From the NCBI GenBank assembly GCA_032717465.1, contig CM064681.1, positions 18,740,065 to 18,804,064 of the forward strand: DNA of 64,000 nucleotides, written 5' to 3'. The notes below the pieces were generated by a model, which did not search any database, was not told the DNA's origin, and saw nothing but the letters and a program-made list of their open reading frames with translations. Made by a program: the position numbers and the translations under genes. Shown here in pieces: positions 22,027 to 31,579 of the stretch (positions are counted from its first letter, which is position 1; each line of letters begins with the position of its first letter). This DNA is from Coenobita brevimanus. Taxonomy: Eukaryota > Arthropoda > Malacostraca > Decapoda > Coenobitidae.

Positions 22027-23264
22027 ATGACTACCAACGTCTATGTACAGGAAGCTAAAGATATGGGGCTTACAGACCCCAAAGAAGTAAAGGATTATGT
22101 CATCTCTCGGCTTAGTCATGAACAACAACGTGAGAATGATGCTCGTGAAGAGCGTAGAATCCAACGCTAACACGAGCGAGAACAGCGCGAACATGAGTGA
22201 GAACAGCGTGAGGAACGCGAAAGAGCGCGAATACGAGCGAGAACAGCGCGAACACGAGTGAAAACAACGCGAACTCGAATTCAAACTCGAGTTAGAACAT
22301 TAGCGAAAACAATGCGAACTCGAGTTAGAACATGAGCGACAACAGCGTGAAGAACAAGAGAGAGAACGAGGACACGAACGTGCCGAGCGAGAAGCACGCA
22401 GAAACATGAATTTGAAATGTTGAAGCTTAAGCGAGATTCCTTGGCTTCAGACACATCTGGTGCAGCTGGCCCAAGCTCCACGAGCGCTATCCCTGCACAT
22501 ATTATGGCGACCCCACACATCAAGCTTCCTCCATACAAGGAAGGCAAGCGAATCGAGCCATACATATCTCATTTTGAAGACATGGCTCAACTGTACCAGC
22601 TGGATGATGCAGCTAAGAGGCTTCAGTTTCTTAGCCTGTTTGAGGGCTCCGCCCTCGATATTCTTCACAGAATTCATGGAGACAATCTCACGTATGAGAT
22701 GATGAAGGCCGCACTCATCAAAGTGTACAGTCTCACAGTTGACGACGCAAAGAGTCAGTTCATGAGGGCATGTTTACAGGAAAAAGAGACTGCCGTTCAG
22801 TTTCTTGACCGGCTTACTGCTTACTTAGATGAGTGGATGGAGAAAGATGAAACTTCTTCCACACGTGAGGGGATAATAGACCTTATGCTGCGCATGCAGC
22901 TAGAAAACTCGTGGCCTACTGAACTTATGGCTTAGCTTAAAATCTGCCAGGTAAAGGATGCCAACCAAATGGTGGAGAAGGCGGATGCATTCTTCACTGC
23001 CTATGGGTATCACACTCGCAAGCAGCATACCTGGAACAGGAAAGCTGATAAATCTGGGAAACCATCTCAGACTGAACCTCAGCAACAAGGCCGTTCTCAG
23101 AATAATGGCCAAGGTCCAAAACTGCAAAAGAAGGACCAGGGGCAAAACACTCAGAAACCTGAGTGGAAGTGGTACGACAAGCAGAACCCTAACCAGCAGC
23201 AGTACCGGTATTTCAAGCAGCAGCAGGGGAAGGACAAACCACGTAACCCTCAGTCAGGAGAATA
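22027..23264 (+). pseudogene. Gypsy gag polyprotein
   Basis: The ATG at 22027 opens a frame with a highly charged E/R/Q/H-rich stretch (about 22120-22420, EREREQREHE type) that would be a coiled coil. It is broken by stops at 22168 and 22198 and by compensating frameshifts before 22417. The capsid-like part (22417-22935) has IKLPPYKEGKRIEPYISHFE and FLSLFEGSALDILHRI, as in retrotransposon gag proteins. After a stop near 22933 the tail (to 23264) is rich in Q, N, K and P, with no CCHC knuckle seen. The protein would form the virus-like particle. It cannot be made intact from this copy. Confidence 0.82.
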
Positions 23265-23568
23265 GACTTTAGTGTATCGGAGGCAGGATGCAAATGCAGC
23301 CCTCATGCCACAACAAGAGTACAGTGGTGCCAACCCCACCAATACAGGTACTTCCCTGCAGTTCACTAGTTCCCCAGAGACAGTAAACCCTCCATCTTAG
23401 GTGGTCAATGCTCCAACTCCTCAGATGGTGAGCATGACCCCTCAGGCATCAAGTTCTCAGGGCGCCACATTTGCTGCATCGTTTGTCCCGCAGTCTCACC
23501 AATGACTGGCTGCTACCTCCTCAGACCCTTCTACCAGTAACACTACCTTTCTTGTTCAGCCAGGGTTT
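23265..23568 (+). other. Gag-protease linker of the gypsy element
   Basis: Low-complexity proline-, serine- and threonine-rich coding-like sequence with several stops (for example near 23397 and 23502). It joins gag to the protease region. Confidence 0.5.
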
Positions 23569-23850
23569 GTGGGAGGTGTTTCTGTAAATGTCCTGAATGA
23601 TAACGGTTCCTCAGGTTGCTCTGTCAAGCAAAGTTTAGTTCAGCCCGAGGAGTACATGGGTAAGCAGATCCAAGTTAGACTTATTGATGGGTCAGTGAGA
23701 TTGTTCCCCGAGGCACGTATCCAGGTGGCATCTCCTTTCTACACTGGCTTGACAGCTGCTGTTGTCATGCCAGAACCCTTGTTTGACATTATCGGCAGCA
23801 TGCCGGGCGTCAAAAACAGTTGCGCTGTAGATGTTGCTACTCAGACTTAA
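23569..23850 (+). pseudogene. Gypsy aspartic protease (degenerate)
   Basis: GGVSVNVLNDNGSSGCSVKQ resembles the active-site strand of retroelement aspartic proteases, which normally read D-T/S-G; here DNG stands in its place. VRLIDGSVRLFPEARI and a FDIIGSMPG segment near the C-terminus fit the fold, where an ILG-type motif is expected. The enzyme would cut the polyprotein. A stop at 23848 follows, then a linker with AVTRAMAKAP that leads directly into integrase. Confidence 0.65.
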
Positions 23851-23871
23851 GCTGTTGCAGTAACACGAGCT

Positions 23872-24460
23872 ATGGCCAAGGCTCCAAATCATGTCACCTC
23901 ATTGACCATCGCAATGCCGCAAGATTTGATTCGTAGTCAAGATGTTGACCAAGAACAACAGTCTGACCCAACACTTTCCTCAGTGCGTAAGAAGCTGGAG
24001 GGTAAAGTGATTAAGTATTCACAGGGAGGTCAAGCCAGGTTCCTTTGCAAGCGAGGACGGCTATACCATGAGTCACAAAGACCCCAGGGTGAGGTTCGAC
24101 TGCAGTTCATCGTTCCCGCGAAGTATCGCCGGGCAGTGTTCGAATTAGGTCATTGTTCAGTCATGGGAGGTCACATGGGCCAAAAGAAAACCTCTGACCA
24201 CATCCATGCTGACTTTTCCTGGCCAGGAATGGGACAGGAAATAAAGAGGCTTGTGTGTTCCTGTGATGTATGTCAGCGTACCACTGACCGGGGACGTGTC
24301 CGTCCTGCGCCATTGAAACCAATGCCTGTAATCTCTGAACCGTTCGAGAGAGTAGCATTTGACATTGTTGGGCCAATCTCTCCTAGGGCAAGTGATGGAT
24401 CAAGGTATATCCTCACTATTGTTGATTTCAGCACACGGTGGCCTGAAGCCATGGCCCTTA
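23872..24460 (+). pseudogene. Gypsy integrase, zinc-binding and first core part
   Basis: The HHCC zinc-binding domain is seen as GHCSVMGGHMG...LVCSCDVCQ (about 24150-24278). The catalytic core begins FERVAFDIVGPISP, with the first catalytic D in FDIVG (about 24358-24366), and continues ILTIVDFSTRWPEAMAL. The frame runs into MITE P2 at the TTAA of 24458-24461. Integrase joins element cDNA to the genome. Position directly after the protease linker, with no RT between, is the order reported for Gmr1-like gypsy elements; a deletion is the alternative. Confidence 0.83.
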
Positions 24461-25243
24461 ACCGCCCCCATCCCGACGTTTTCTGGGCAGTGGTATGTCC
24501 CACTCCCGACATTTTTGGACCTTTTTTTTTTTGGCTCAAACATCCGCTTTTGGTGAGAAACATCGAAAATTCATAGAGAAATCGCTCACCTGAGGTTTAA
24601 AATATCGATCCAGGTAGGAGTACCTCCTTACCTTACAGGGTTTTCTATCAGACTGGCTGCAAAGAAAACGAGTTCTATGGGAGGATAACTATTCCACACC
24701 ACTCATAAACGGTATTTATTTATTTATTTGGTACGAATTTATATGTAGTACGAGAGTATATTGGTTTTCAAATGGTAATATAGGCATTATAAGCATTGTT
24801 TCACTCACTAACTCATCACCATTCCTGACCTTTTTTTGCCACAATACCTGATCATCATTTCAGACTGTTTCTTCCTCTAATGTTTGTCCTCCACATTGTC
24901 ATCAATTGGGGAATCACTCTGGCCCTGAATTTCATACCGTGGCATGACATGGCTTTACTGGCCAGGTCACTGATAATAGGTGAATTGCTGAGAAAAGGGC
25001 ATGCAGGGGGGGGGAGGAGGTCATGCTGGGTAAGGCATTGCCCCTGCCTGGCATCTTGTAGAGGAAGGTGTCCCGTGTATACGTGCCAAAAATCGCTTGC
25101 GAAAATTGAAAATTGTGCAAATTACATTGAAAATTGTGCAAATTAGGGACCTTGCAATGTTGACGCGTTAATTTACGTCTCCGGGATATGAGTGCACATC
25201 ATGTGAGGACGTGAATTCACGTCTCCGGGACGGGGCGGGTTAA
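24458..25243. mobile_element. TTAA-flanked MITE, family P2, copy A, inside integrase
   Basis: TTAA at 24458-24461 and 25240-25243 flank an element with ends CCGCCCCCATCCC and, on the other strand, CCCGCCCCGTCCC. A perfect 16-bp palindrome GACGTGAATTCACGTC lies at 25208-25223 near the right end. The reading frame of integrase continues across the site if the insert and one TTAA are left out, so the insertion is precise. A minus-strand stretch (about 24905-24990) reads like a worn FR..IPQ block of a transposase, but this is weak. Copy B is at 37092-37861. Confidence 0.85.
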
Positions 25244-25680
25244 GAATATAGAGGCTGTCACTGTTGCTGAGGCATTGATTGAAGTGTTCTGTTGGGTAGG
25301 TATCCCCAAAGAGGTCTTAAGCGACCGGGGTTCGTAGTTCACCTCTGCAATGATGAATGAAGCATTCAGGTTGTTGTCCATCCGAGGCCTGCGAACTATG
25401 CCTTATCCCATTTGTAACGGGCTGTGTGAGAGGTTCAATGGGACTCTCAAGAAGATGTTAAAGAGCATGGCCGCCGAACAGCCAAAGGAATGGCCATGGT
25501 TCATTGCTCCTCTTCTGTTTGCTTATTGAGAAGCCCCACAGCATTCCTTGAAGTTCTCACCCTTTGAACTGGTGTATGGAAGGTTGGTACATGGACCTCT
25601 TCAAGTCCTTTGCGAGTTATGGGACGATGAAGAACCTGATCCTGAAGTCAAGACCACCTACACCTATGTGTGCACTGTGT
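25244..25680 (+). pseudogene. Gypsy integrase, second core part
   Basis: Continues the integrase core after MITE P2 with VAEALIEVF, the second catalytic D in EVLSDRG (about 25312-25330) and the catalytic E in GLCERFNGTLKKML (about 25420-25460), then SPFELVYGRLVHGPLQVL. Stops occur at about 25336 and 25527, and the sequence loses similarity near 25680. No RT or RNase H follows. Confidence 0.8.
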
Positions 25681-25861
25681 AGAGCAGTGGGCTTTCTCAG
25701 AATAGGAATTGCCCCCACCTTGTCCACCCCACCTCCTATTTGCGGATTGGCTATGTTACTGTCTCAAGCACTTGATGGCCAAGTAAAAACAGTATTCTTA
25801 AGTAGCGTCTGGGCACATTTCACATCCCACAGTTATTTTATAGCAAGATACCACACCATAA

Positions 25862-26095
25862 CAAGTGTGTGTGTGTGTGTGGTGTTCTTACCTAGTAGTT
25901 CTTACTTAATTGTATTTTTACATGATTTAGTCAAGCTCTTATTGTCCCGTTTTCTAAATTTTGTCAGTCATACATATTTTTTGATTCGTGAATGGTGTTG
26001 TATTTTTACATGATTTAGTCAAGTTCTTATTGTCCCGTTTTCTAAATTATGTCAGTCATACATATTTTTTGATTCGTGAATGGTGTTGACACACA
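25862..26095 (-). mobile_element. Antisense 3' end of a family C LINE with 88-bp tandem duplication
   Basis: On the minus strand the text ends AGCTTGACTAAATCATGTAAAAATACAATTAAGTAAGAAC... followed by (CA)n, matching the family C end at 9617-9690 (AGCTTGACTCATTCCTGTAAAGATACAATTAGGTAAGAAC, read in part). The last residues before the stop read GTIRA*, compared with GIVRA* at 9624. The 88-bp stretch starting TGTATTTTTACATG at 25911 is repeated from 25999 with about two changes. Confidence 0.75.
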
Positions 26096-26406
26096 ATTTG
26101 TTTTGGGTTTGGTACTGCATTACACCGGTCAATCGCCCCATTAGGGAAACTACACTTTTTTATATCTTTGTCGCCTCTCTTTTTGTATAGTGTGTTGAGC
26201 AAGATGAAAGTATAAGTGAATAATTGTTAATGCACTCTAATGCTTAAATATCTTCATATATTTTGAAAATCTTGCATTGAAAAACATGCCATTTTTACAA
26301 CAAATTTTCATCTATGTCCTTTAATCAGCTTTATAAAAATAATGCCTTGAATGTAATAGAATTCAAGAATATTTACCAAACGGAATTTTAACATTTTTCT
26401 TTGTGT
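26096..26406. other. No gene recognised
   Basis: AT-rich unique-looking sequence between a LINE fragment and a palindrome; no ORF or repeat seen. Confidence 0.5.
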
Positions 26407-26464
26407 GAAATCGGCAATGCCATATAGGCTATACTCGTATAACCTAAATGGCATTGCTGATTTC
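26407..26464. repeat. 58-bp near-perfect palindrome
   Basis: Left arm GAAATCGGCAATGCCATATA... pairs with right arm ending ...ATGGCATTGCTGATTTC. The 28-bp arms have three differences (one would be G:U in RNA) and the spacer is only 2 bases. It is followed by an A-run at 26468-26479. It may be a foldback MITE core or a hairpin RNA locus. Confidence 0.85.
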
Positions 26465-26559
26465 ATTTAAAAAAAAAAAAGAATGTTAGCGGAGTCCCCT
26501 TTTTTTCAACTGAGCCCATGTCCTGAAAGTCTGTGCACGTCACTGATCTCGAGCTCTCC

Positions 26560-27690
26560 CTGTCTTCAGCTTTTCAACTTTTTCCATTCCTCCCAGCACC
26601 TTTCCTACTTCATTCATTGTAAACTTCACTTCTGCATCTATTCTTCCATCCACAGAAACATGTGACCCTAAATACTTAAAACACTCTACCTCCTCAAGCA
26701 ACTCGCCATTCAAAACTAAATTCATCCTTCTACCATCTACCTACCTCGTACACTTCATCACTTTAATCTTATTCTCATTTACTTTCAACTTCCTCCTTTC
26801 ACAAACCCTTCCAAACTCCTCTATCAACTGTCTCAATCAGCCACCAGTGCAGTATCATCTGCAAAAAGCAGCTGCTTCAGATTCCATTCTCTACCATCAA
26901 CTTTCACCAGACTCAGACCTCCACTTAACACTCTTGCATTCACTTCCCTTACAACACCATCCATATAAATATTAAACAACCAAGGCGACATCACACATCC
27001 CTGCCGCAGCCCCACTCTCACGGGAAAACAATCACTCACAGCATTCCCCACTCTTACACACTCTCTGCTATCTATATAAAAACTTTTCACTCCTTTTAGC
27101 AACCTAGCATCAAGTCCATATAATCTTAAAACAGTCCACAAAGCCTACCTGTCAGTTCTATCAAACGTTTCCTCTAAATCCATGCACGCCCAAAACAAAT
27201 CCCTACCTTTTGTTAAATACTTTTCACACATCTGTCTCACAGCAAGCACCTGATCCATGCATCCCCTCCCTCTCCTAAAGCCACACTGCTCATCACCAAT
27301 CACACACTCTGTACCCTCTGTAACTATCTTAATTAACGCTCTACCATACACCTTACCTACAACACTCAACAGACTTATACCCCTAAAGCTAGTACATTCA
27401 TACTTATCACCGTTACCTTTATACAATGGGGCCACACAAGCACTTGCCCAGTTAGTTTTCACCATACCTATCACAAAAAAACACTTCCAACAATCTTACT
27501 AATCAGTCAACAAAAGTCGCTTCACCATCTTTCAGGCATTCCACAGCACACCCATCCATACCTGGCTTTCCCTGTTTTCTTCTCCTTCACTACCTCCTGC
27601 ACTTCCTCCATCGTGATCAAAAAATCATTCAACTCTCCCAACACATTAATTCCTTGTACTCTTCCATCTTCCACAATCTCAGCCTCCCTT
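26560..27690 (-). pseudogene. Antisense RTE-like LINE reverse transcriptase (family A1)
   Basis: Minus-strand motifs from high to low coordinate: a KKTGKARYG block in the position of KAPG.DG (about 27560), FRGISLLSVVGKVYGRALI (about 27340-27400), CGFRRGRGCMDQVL (about 27250-27290), CMDLEETFDRTD (about 27150-27190), VGLRQGCVMSPWLFNIYMD (about 26960-27020) and LLFADDTALVAD (about 26840). A frameshift follows, then NLVLNGELLEEVECFKYLGSH to about 26580, where similarity stops. Wording matches 1-1016 closely, so it is the same family. It is truncated at both ends. The high-coordinate end meets the TA target of a Tigger-like transposon. Confidence 0.86.
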
Positions 27691-27910
27691 TATATATACA
27701 GTGGAGTCTCTTTTATCCGAAATTCTTTAAACCGTAATATGCCATTAACCGTAAGTTTTACTAAAACGTTTTCATTTCGATTAACTGCAAAAATCTGAAA
27801 TGGATCCGAAAATTCAGACACGGCGGGCTTGTTTCGCACCCCTAGCGTTAGTTTACGGTTGCTCCGCTAGTCACTAGAGCGAGCGTTGGTTGCGCCATCC
27901 CCTATCCACC

Positions 27911-27970
27911 TCCTCGGAAGATTTGGATGATGTGGGAGATAATGTGGATGATGTGGAAATGATTGAATAA
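27911..27970 (+). pseudogene. Acidic C-terminal remnant of a Tigger-like transposase
   Basis: Nineteen codons, rich in D and E, ending in TAA, lie between the left inverted repeat and an AT-rich 3' UTR-like stretch. Tigger and pogo transposases end in a comparable acidic tail. No catalytic part remains. Confidence 0.4.
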
Positions 27971-28167
27971 GGAAACAGAAAATATGAAAAAAACAATTGG
28001 GTTTAAAACTTTATTTGTTTGAATTGCTTACAGTGAATTACGTAATTGTTTTGATGAAGGTTTATTTAAGTTTGAGTGAAGATTTATTTAAGTTGACAGT
28101 TTCTATTACAGTTACAAAAGTACAGTTATATACATAGTTACTACAATATATTGATTTGGTGATGGTT

Positions 28168-29222
28168 TGTCACGAATTCACGTGAGCGTATTTATAAATT
28201 CGTGACATAGTACCTAAGTGGGAAATACTGGAATTCCCACTGGGCATCACTCAGTTCAATGGCCCTCGTATTTACTCCGATCAGATGGTTTTCAGAACAT
28301 TTCTCACTATTTCACAAGTGATCATTCTTATGCACGACATTAGTGCCTGAACTGAGTGATTTATTGTGAGAGTATATCACTCACTTTCCGTTGACCATTG
28401 CAATTCACACGGCCATCCCTCGTCCTCTATCATAGTTTGAAGTTAGTCAAGTCTGGATGATTGCAAGAGTAGGATCGTTGTGCCCAGCGTAAGGCAGCGC
28501 TGCTGTTGTACAGCGAGTTCCTGAAATCTCCACCTAGACGGTGAATTGGCGAACAGGGTTTAGCGAATTGCAGCATCTGATGTCCTGCACAGGTGGCCAG
28601 TTCATTTCGCTCAGCTCCTCTCCACTGACCAGTATTTCTTTTCGCTTTTTTCTAGGTTTAAGTGTTTAGCTTTTGAATGAGCGAGTGAATGTATTCTTGT
28701 TATTTTGAATTCATTTTTGAGACTCATGTAACGTAAATTTATTTCACTGTAATTAATAAATTTACAGTTCTTTTTCTTTGAGCTTAATGTAGTTAAACTC
28801 GTGTTTTATTTCTCCACATTAAGCTTATTTTAGTTGCTGCTCCTAGTTTGAACAAACGCTTTACATTATTCATAACTGGTACTTAGGCCAGTTCTTTTGT
28901 ATCAAGCTTAAATCCGTTGTGCCAGCCAGGAGTTAATGCACCGGCAAGAACCTGTTTATCATTAATAGCATTAATTACTGATTGTCAGGGGTGGAGTCAC
29001 TTTCTCAAGAGGCTAACAGTACTAACAAACAGCACGCGTGAGTAATTAGTTTCTGCTGTGTACTGTTGAGTAAGTTTATAAATTGTCGTCCTTAGAGAAT
29101 CGGCGGAGTAAGCCGGAATAAAGTAAAACTTACTGCTTGATTTTTACAAGTCAATTCCTTGTCTCTATTTTCAAGCAACATTTAAGCATATTTAATATAT
29201 AAATTTACATCCTCCCGTGACA
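28168..29222 (+). mobile_element. Solo LTR of the gypsy element at 15799-25680
   Basis: Starts TGTCACG and ends CGTGACA, a 7-bp inverted end, for 1055 bp. It aligns to both parts of the split 5' LTR of the gypsy element. Flanking five bases are TGGTT and AGGTT, an imperfect 5-bp target duplication (GGTT also recurs one base further out). No internal region remains, as expected after recombination between two LTRs. It lies inside the Tigger-like transposon, so it is younger than that element. Confidence 0.83.
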
Positions 29223-29395
29223 AGGTTTGAGTGGCTTTTAGGATGCTGGTGGGCTAGACGTTGCCAGAAATAGGTGATGGGTGAGTACAATACTGTTCCC
29301 TTGTATCCTACATATTATTACAGTATATTTTATCTGAAAATATCGATTAAACGAAATTTTTAAAGTCCAATGATTTTCGGATAAAAGAGACTCCA

Positions 29396-29398
<3 letters not shown>

Positions 29399-29445
<47 letters not shown>
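29399..29445. repeat. (AT)n microsatellite
   Basis: About 23 AT units directly right of the Tigger-like element; together with TATATATA left of it (27691-27698) this suggests that the transposon inserted in an older (TA)n run. Confidence 0.9.
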
Positions 29446-29446
<1 letters not shown>

Positions 29447-30180
29447 GGTATTGTCCATTCGGAAATAGGTTCATGGATTAATTATCTGTTGATTGTGTAG
29501 GCCCATCAAGAAATAGGGTCTCCAGGTAATTAGGCCCAAACGGAGAAATAAGTCTATAAAAGAATAATGATGGGGAGAACAGATCCCTGTGAGAACTGTT
29601 TTTTTTTTTTTTTTTTATTATTAATACACATCCGTTTGGGAAGTATTGATATTCTTGACAATATTGTGATTAGTCTTGCATATTTTAGAATAGCGATAAT
29701 TTAAGGGCTATTTGACCTACAGCCTTCAAACATAGTCATCTTAGATGGACAATTATCCACTTCATTTGTCCAAATATGGTGGCAGTTCGTCAACCGGATC
29801 TTCAGATATCATAAACACAGAAAAGTGAGTCCGCCACATTATCTCAGGAACTGCCTAAGCTAAGAAGCTGAAATTTTACTACATTATAGCCATTAGGCGA
29901 GCGCAGTGTGGAAAGGAGTGTGCTTATAATCAGTTGATGTTATCTGAGATCGCCTGGGATCAAATTCTGGGACTTTTCCATATATCCCTGATATCACCTA
30001 ATTTTCAACGAAGGATTAAAGCTAGAGGCACCACACTTGATGGACTAACAGACTGTGATAACATAAGGTGACATGCTCAATATCAGTTACCTTGACCTCA
30101 AAGTCCCTTCACAGCTTCACTTCTAGAAGGTAATGGCTGTGGGTAATTATTCTTTATCAAAATTCTCCTTGGAAAATTTT
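29446..30180. other. Unrecognised, with a degenerate GAAATAGG-type repeat
   Basis: Blocks such as GAAATAGGTTCATGG, GAAATAGGGTCTCC and GAAATAAGTC recur irregularly at 29460-29560 and, in similar form, at 30590-30830. A T-run lies at 29600-29618. No ORF of interest. Confidence 0.4.
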
Positions 30181-30182
30181 AC

Positions 30183-30183
<1 letters not shown>

Positions 30184-30221
<38 letters not shown>

Positions 30222-30383
30222 CGTCATCATTTTTGTCATTCATTCGTCATCAGTCTGGGGCTAAGATGCGAATGAATGTGTTTGAATGGATGAGTAAATG
30301 GGGAGTGTGTCGTCCTGTCTCGGCTACCTCCCTTTCCTTGGGGGAAGCAGCCTAGGTATATAGATAGATAGATAAATTATTAC

Positions 30384-30417
<34 letters not shown>

Positions 30418-30428
30418 GTTATTATTAT
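30184..30428. repeat. (ATT)n tract split by a LINE 3' fragment
   Basis: (TTA)n at about 30185-30221 and (ATT)n at about 30388-30428 flank the A1 3' end at 30255-30374. Confidence 0.85.
30255..30374 (+). mobile_element. 5'-truncated A1 LINE, 3' terminal 120 bp
   Basis: From TGGGGCTAAGATGCGAATGA through GGGGGAAGCAGCCTAGG to TATAGATAGATAGATA the text matches 1223-1348 with very few changes, including the (TAGA)n tail. This is a severely 5'-truncated insertion of family A1. Confidence 0.9.
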
Positions 30429-31579
30429 CCATGGGAAGGAAATAAATCTATGGGAATCTACCCAGTAAGTCTCTTTTGGAAACATAGTTACTTGAGGCAT
30501 GTTATCCATGAAGGAAGAAAAGCTCATGCAGGAAAATATACCTGTGGAAAAAAATGTCACCAAAGATTAGAAACAGGCCCACGTAGTAAACAGTCATGAA
30601 GTGAAATCATTCCATTATGAAAATTAATACACAGAGAAAATTGGACTAAGGGATGCATAAGTTCAGGGGGAAGTATAAGTACTATGTAGAAAATGGGTTA
30701 GTGGCAGATATTTGGGCAATGCAGGAAAATGGGTAGAGGAATCCGTCCCATGGGGGAAAATAGGCACTGGAAAACAGGGTCATGGAGGAAGAGGATCCAA
30801 TAATCAGGTCCACAGGGAAATGTTTTGTGTTGATTAATCCCCAAGAAGGTGTAACATGAAACAGGCTTGTGTGCGAGTGAAAATTACTTGATAACCATGG
30901 AAGAATGACTGTATATGCTTATAGGTGCTTAAGGTCACTGCGTATTTTAAGCAACTGTACCTGCAAAAGGTGTAAGCAGAGAGCTCCTTGCATCACATAC
31001 AGTGGCAAAGAAGATGATCAGCAGCAGACCATGCTTCATCATTCTTAGATCCAATATCTGTGAAGGTAATCAGCCGTTAAGTAGTGCAAAAAGTTCATCT
31101 ATATATCATGCAGTACCCTTTTCATCAGTGAGATAGGAGTTTGGAGCCAGGATACTAAATACCGGCATTTAAGACAGAGCTGACAAGCCCTGGTGTGCCC
31201 GAGTGACATTGATTTAGCAATAATCTCGAAACAACCCTCAGACGGAAACCTTTATGTTTCATATCCAGTTAAAGCACCTGAACCAAATAGATCACAAAGC
31301 ATCGATCTGGTTGTATGGTTACCACCCGTGTTGGTAAATGTTTACCTGGATTACAAGAAACCACTTGGCTTGTCAGTCAGGGTAGAAAGGCCAGAAGGAT
31401 GCATTACATGGAGCAAATAGATGGTGGCTGCCCCATCCTACCATATAGTTCATGCAACAAAATAATATATCCAATTGGAAATGTAATATGAAACATTCCA
31501 AGAGACTTCCAAATTTATAGTTATGAGGGTACTGCTATTGTATCTGTAGTAATTGTTCATAGCCATGTAATGCACTTCT
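30429..31579. other. Unrecognised sequence
   Basis: No known element recognised. 30590-30830 holds loosely repeated GAAAATGGG/GAAAACAGGGTC blocks, perhaps an old minisatellite. A 75-codon ORF at 31193-31420 matches nothing I know and is short enough to be chance. Confidence 0.45.

Larger units (their letters stand above)
15799..25680 (+). mobile_element. Gypsy LTR retrotransposon, 3'-truncated, with at least four nested insertions
   Basis: The host parts are a split 5' LTR (15799-15969 and 18781-19629), a primer-binding-site-like segment (19630-19650), a leader (19630-19717 and 21797-22026), gag (22027-23264), protease (about 23569-23850) and integrase (23872-24460 and 25244-25680). RT and RNase H and the 3' LTR are absent. 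A complete LTR of the same family stands alone at 28168-29222 and was used to define the LTR here. The nested elements are an A2 LINE (15970-18780), a solo LTR in that LINE (17851-18393), MITE P1 (19718-21796) and MITE P2 (24458-25243). Confidence 0.8.
27699..29398. mobile_element. Pogo/Tigger-like DNA transposon, split by a solo LTR
   Basis: Terminal inverted repeats match perfectly for 24 bp: CAGTGGAGTCTCTTTTATCC... at 27699 and its reverse complement ending at 29398. TA flanks both sides (27697-27698 and 29399-29400). CAGTGGAGTCTC with TA duplication is typical of pogo/Tigger elements of the Tc1/mariner superfamily. Inside, 27911-27970 reads SSEDLDDVGDNVDDVEMIE and a stop, like the acidic C-terminus of such transposases. 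The rest of the transposase is missing. The solo LTR occupies 28168-29222; without it the element is about 645 bp. Confidence 0.85.

Noticed and set aside
26407..26464. Annotated microRNA precursor
   Set aside because: The stem is long enough, but the 2-base spacer and lack of a recognised mature sequence do not allow this call.
28168..29222. 3' LTR of the gypsy element at 15799-25680
   Set aside because: It lies inside a Tigger-like transposon with its own near target duplication and no adjoining internal region, so it is an independent solo LTR.
31193..31420. 75-codon ORF as a host gene
   Set aside because: No motif, no paralogue and no splice or promoter context was seen; length is within chance.
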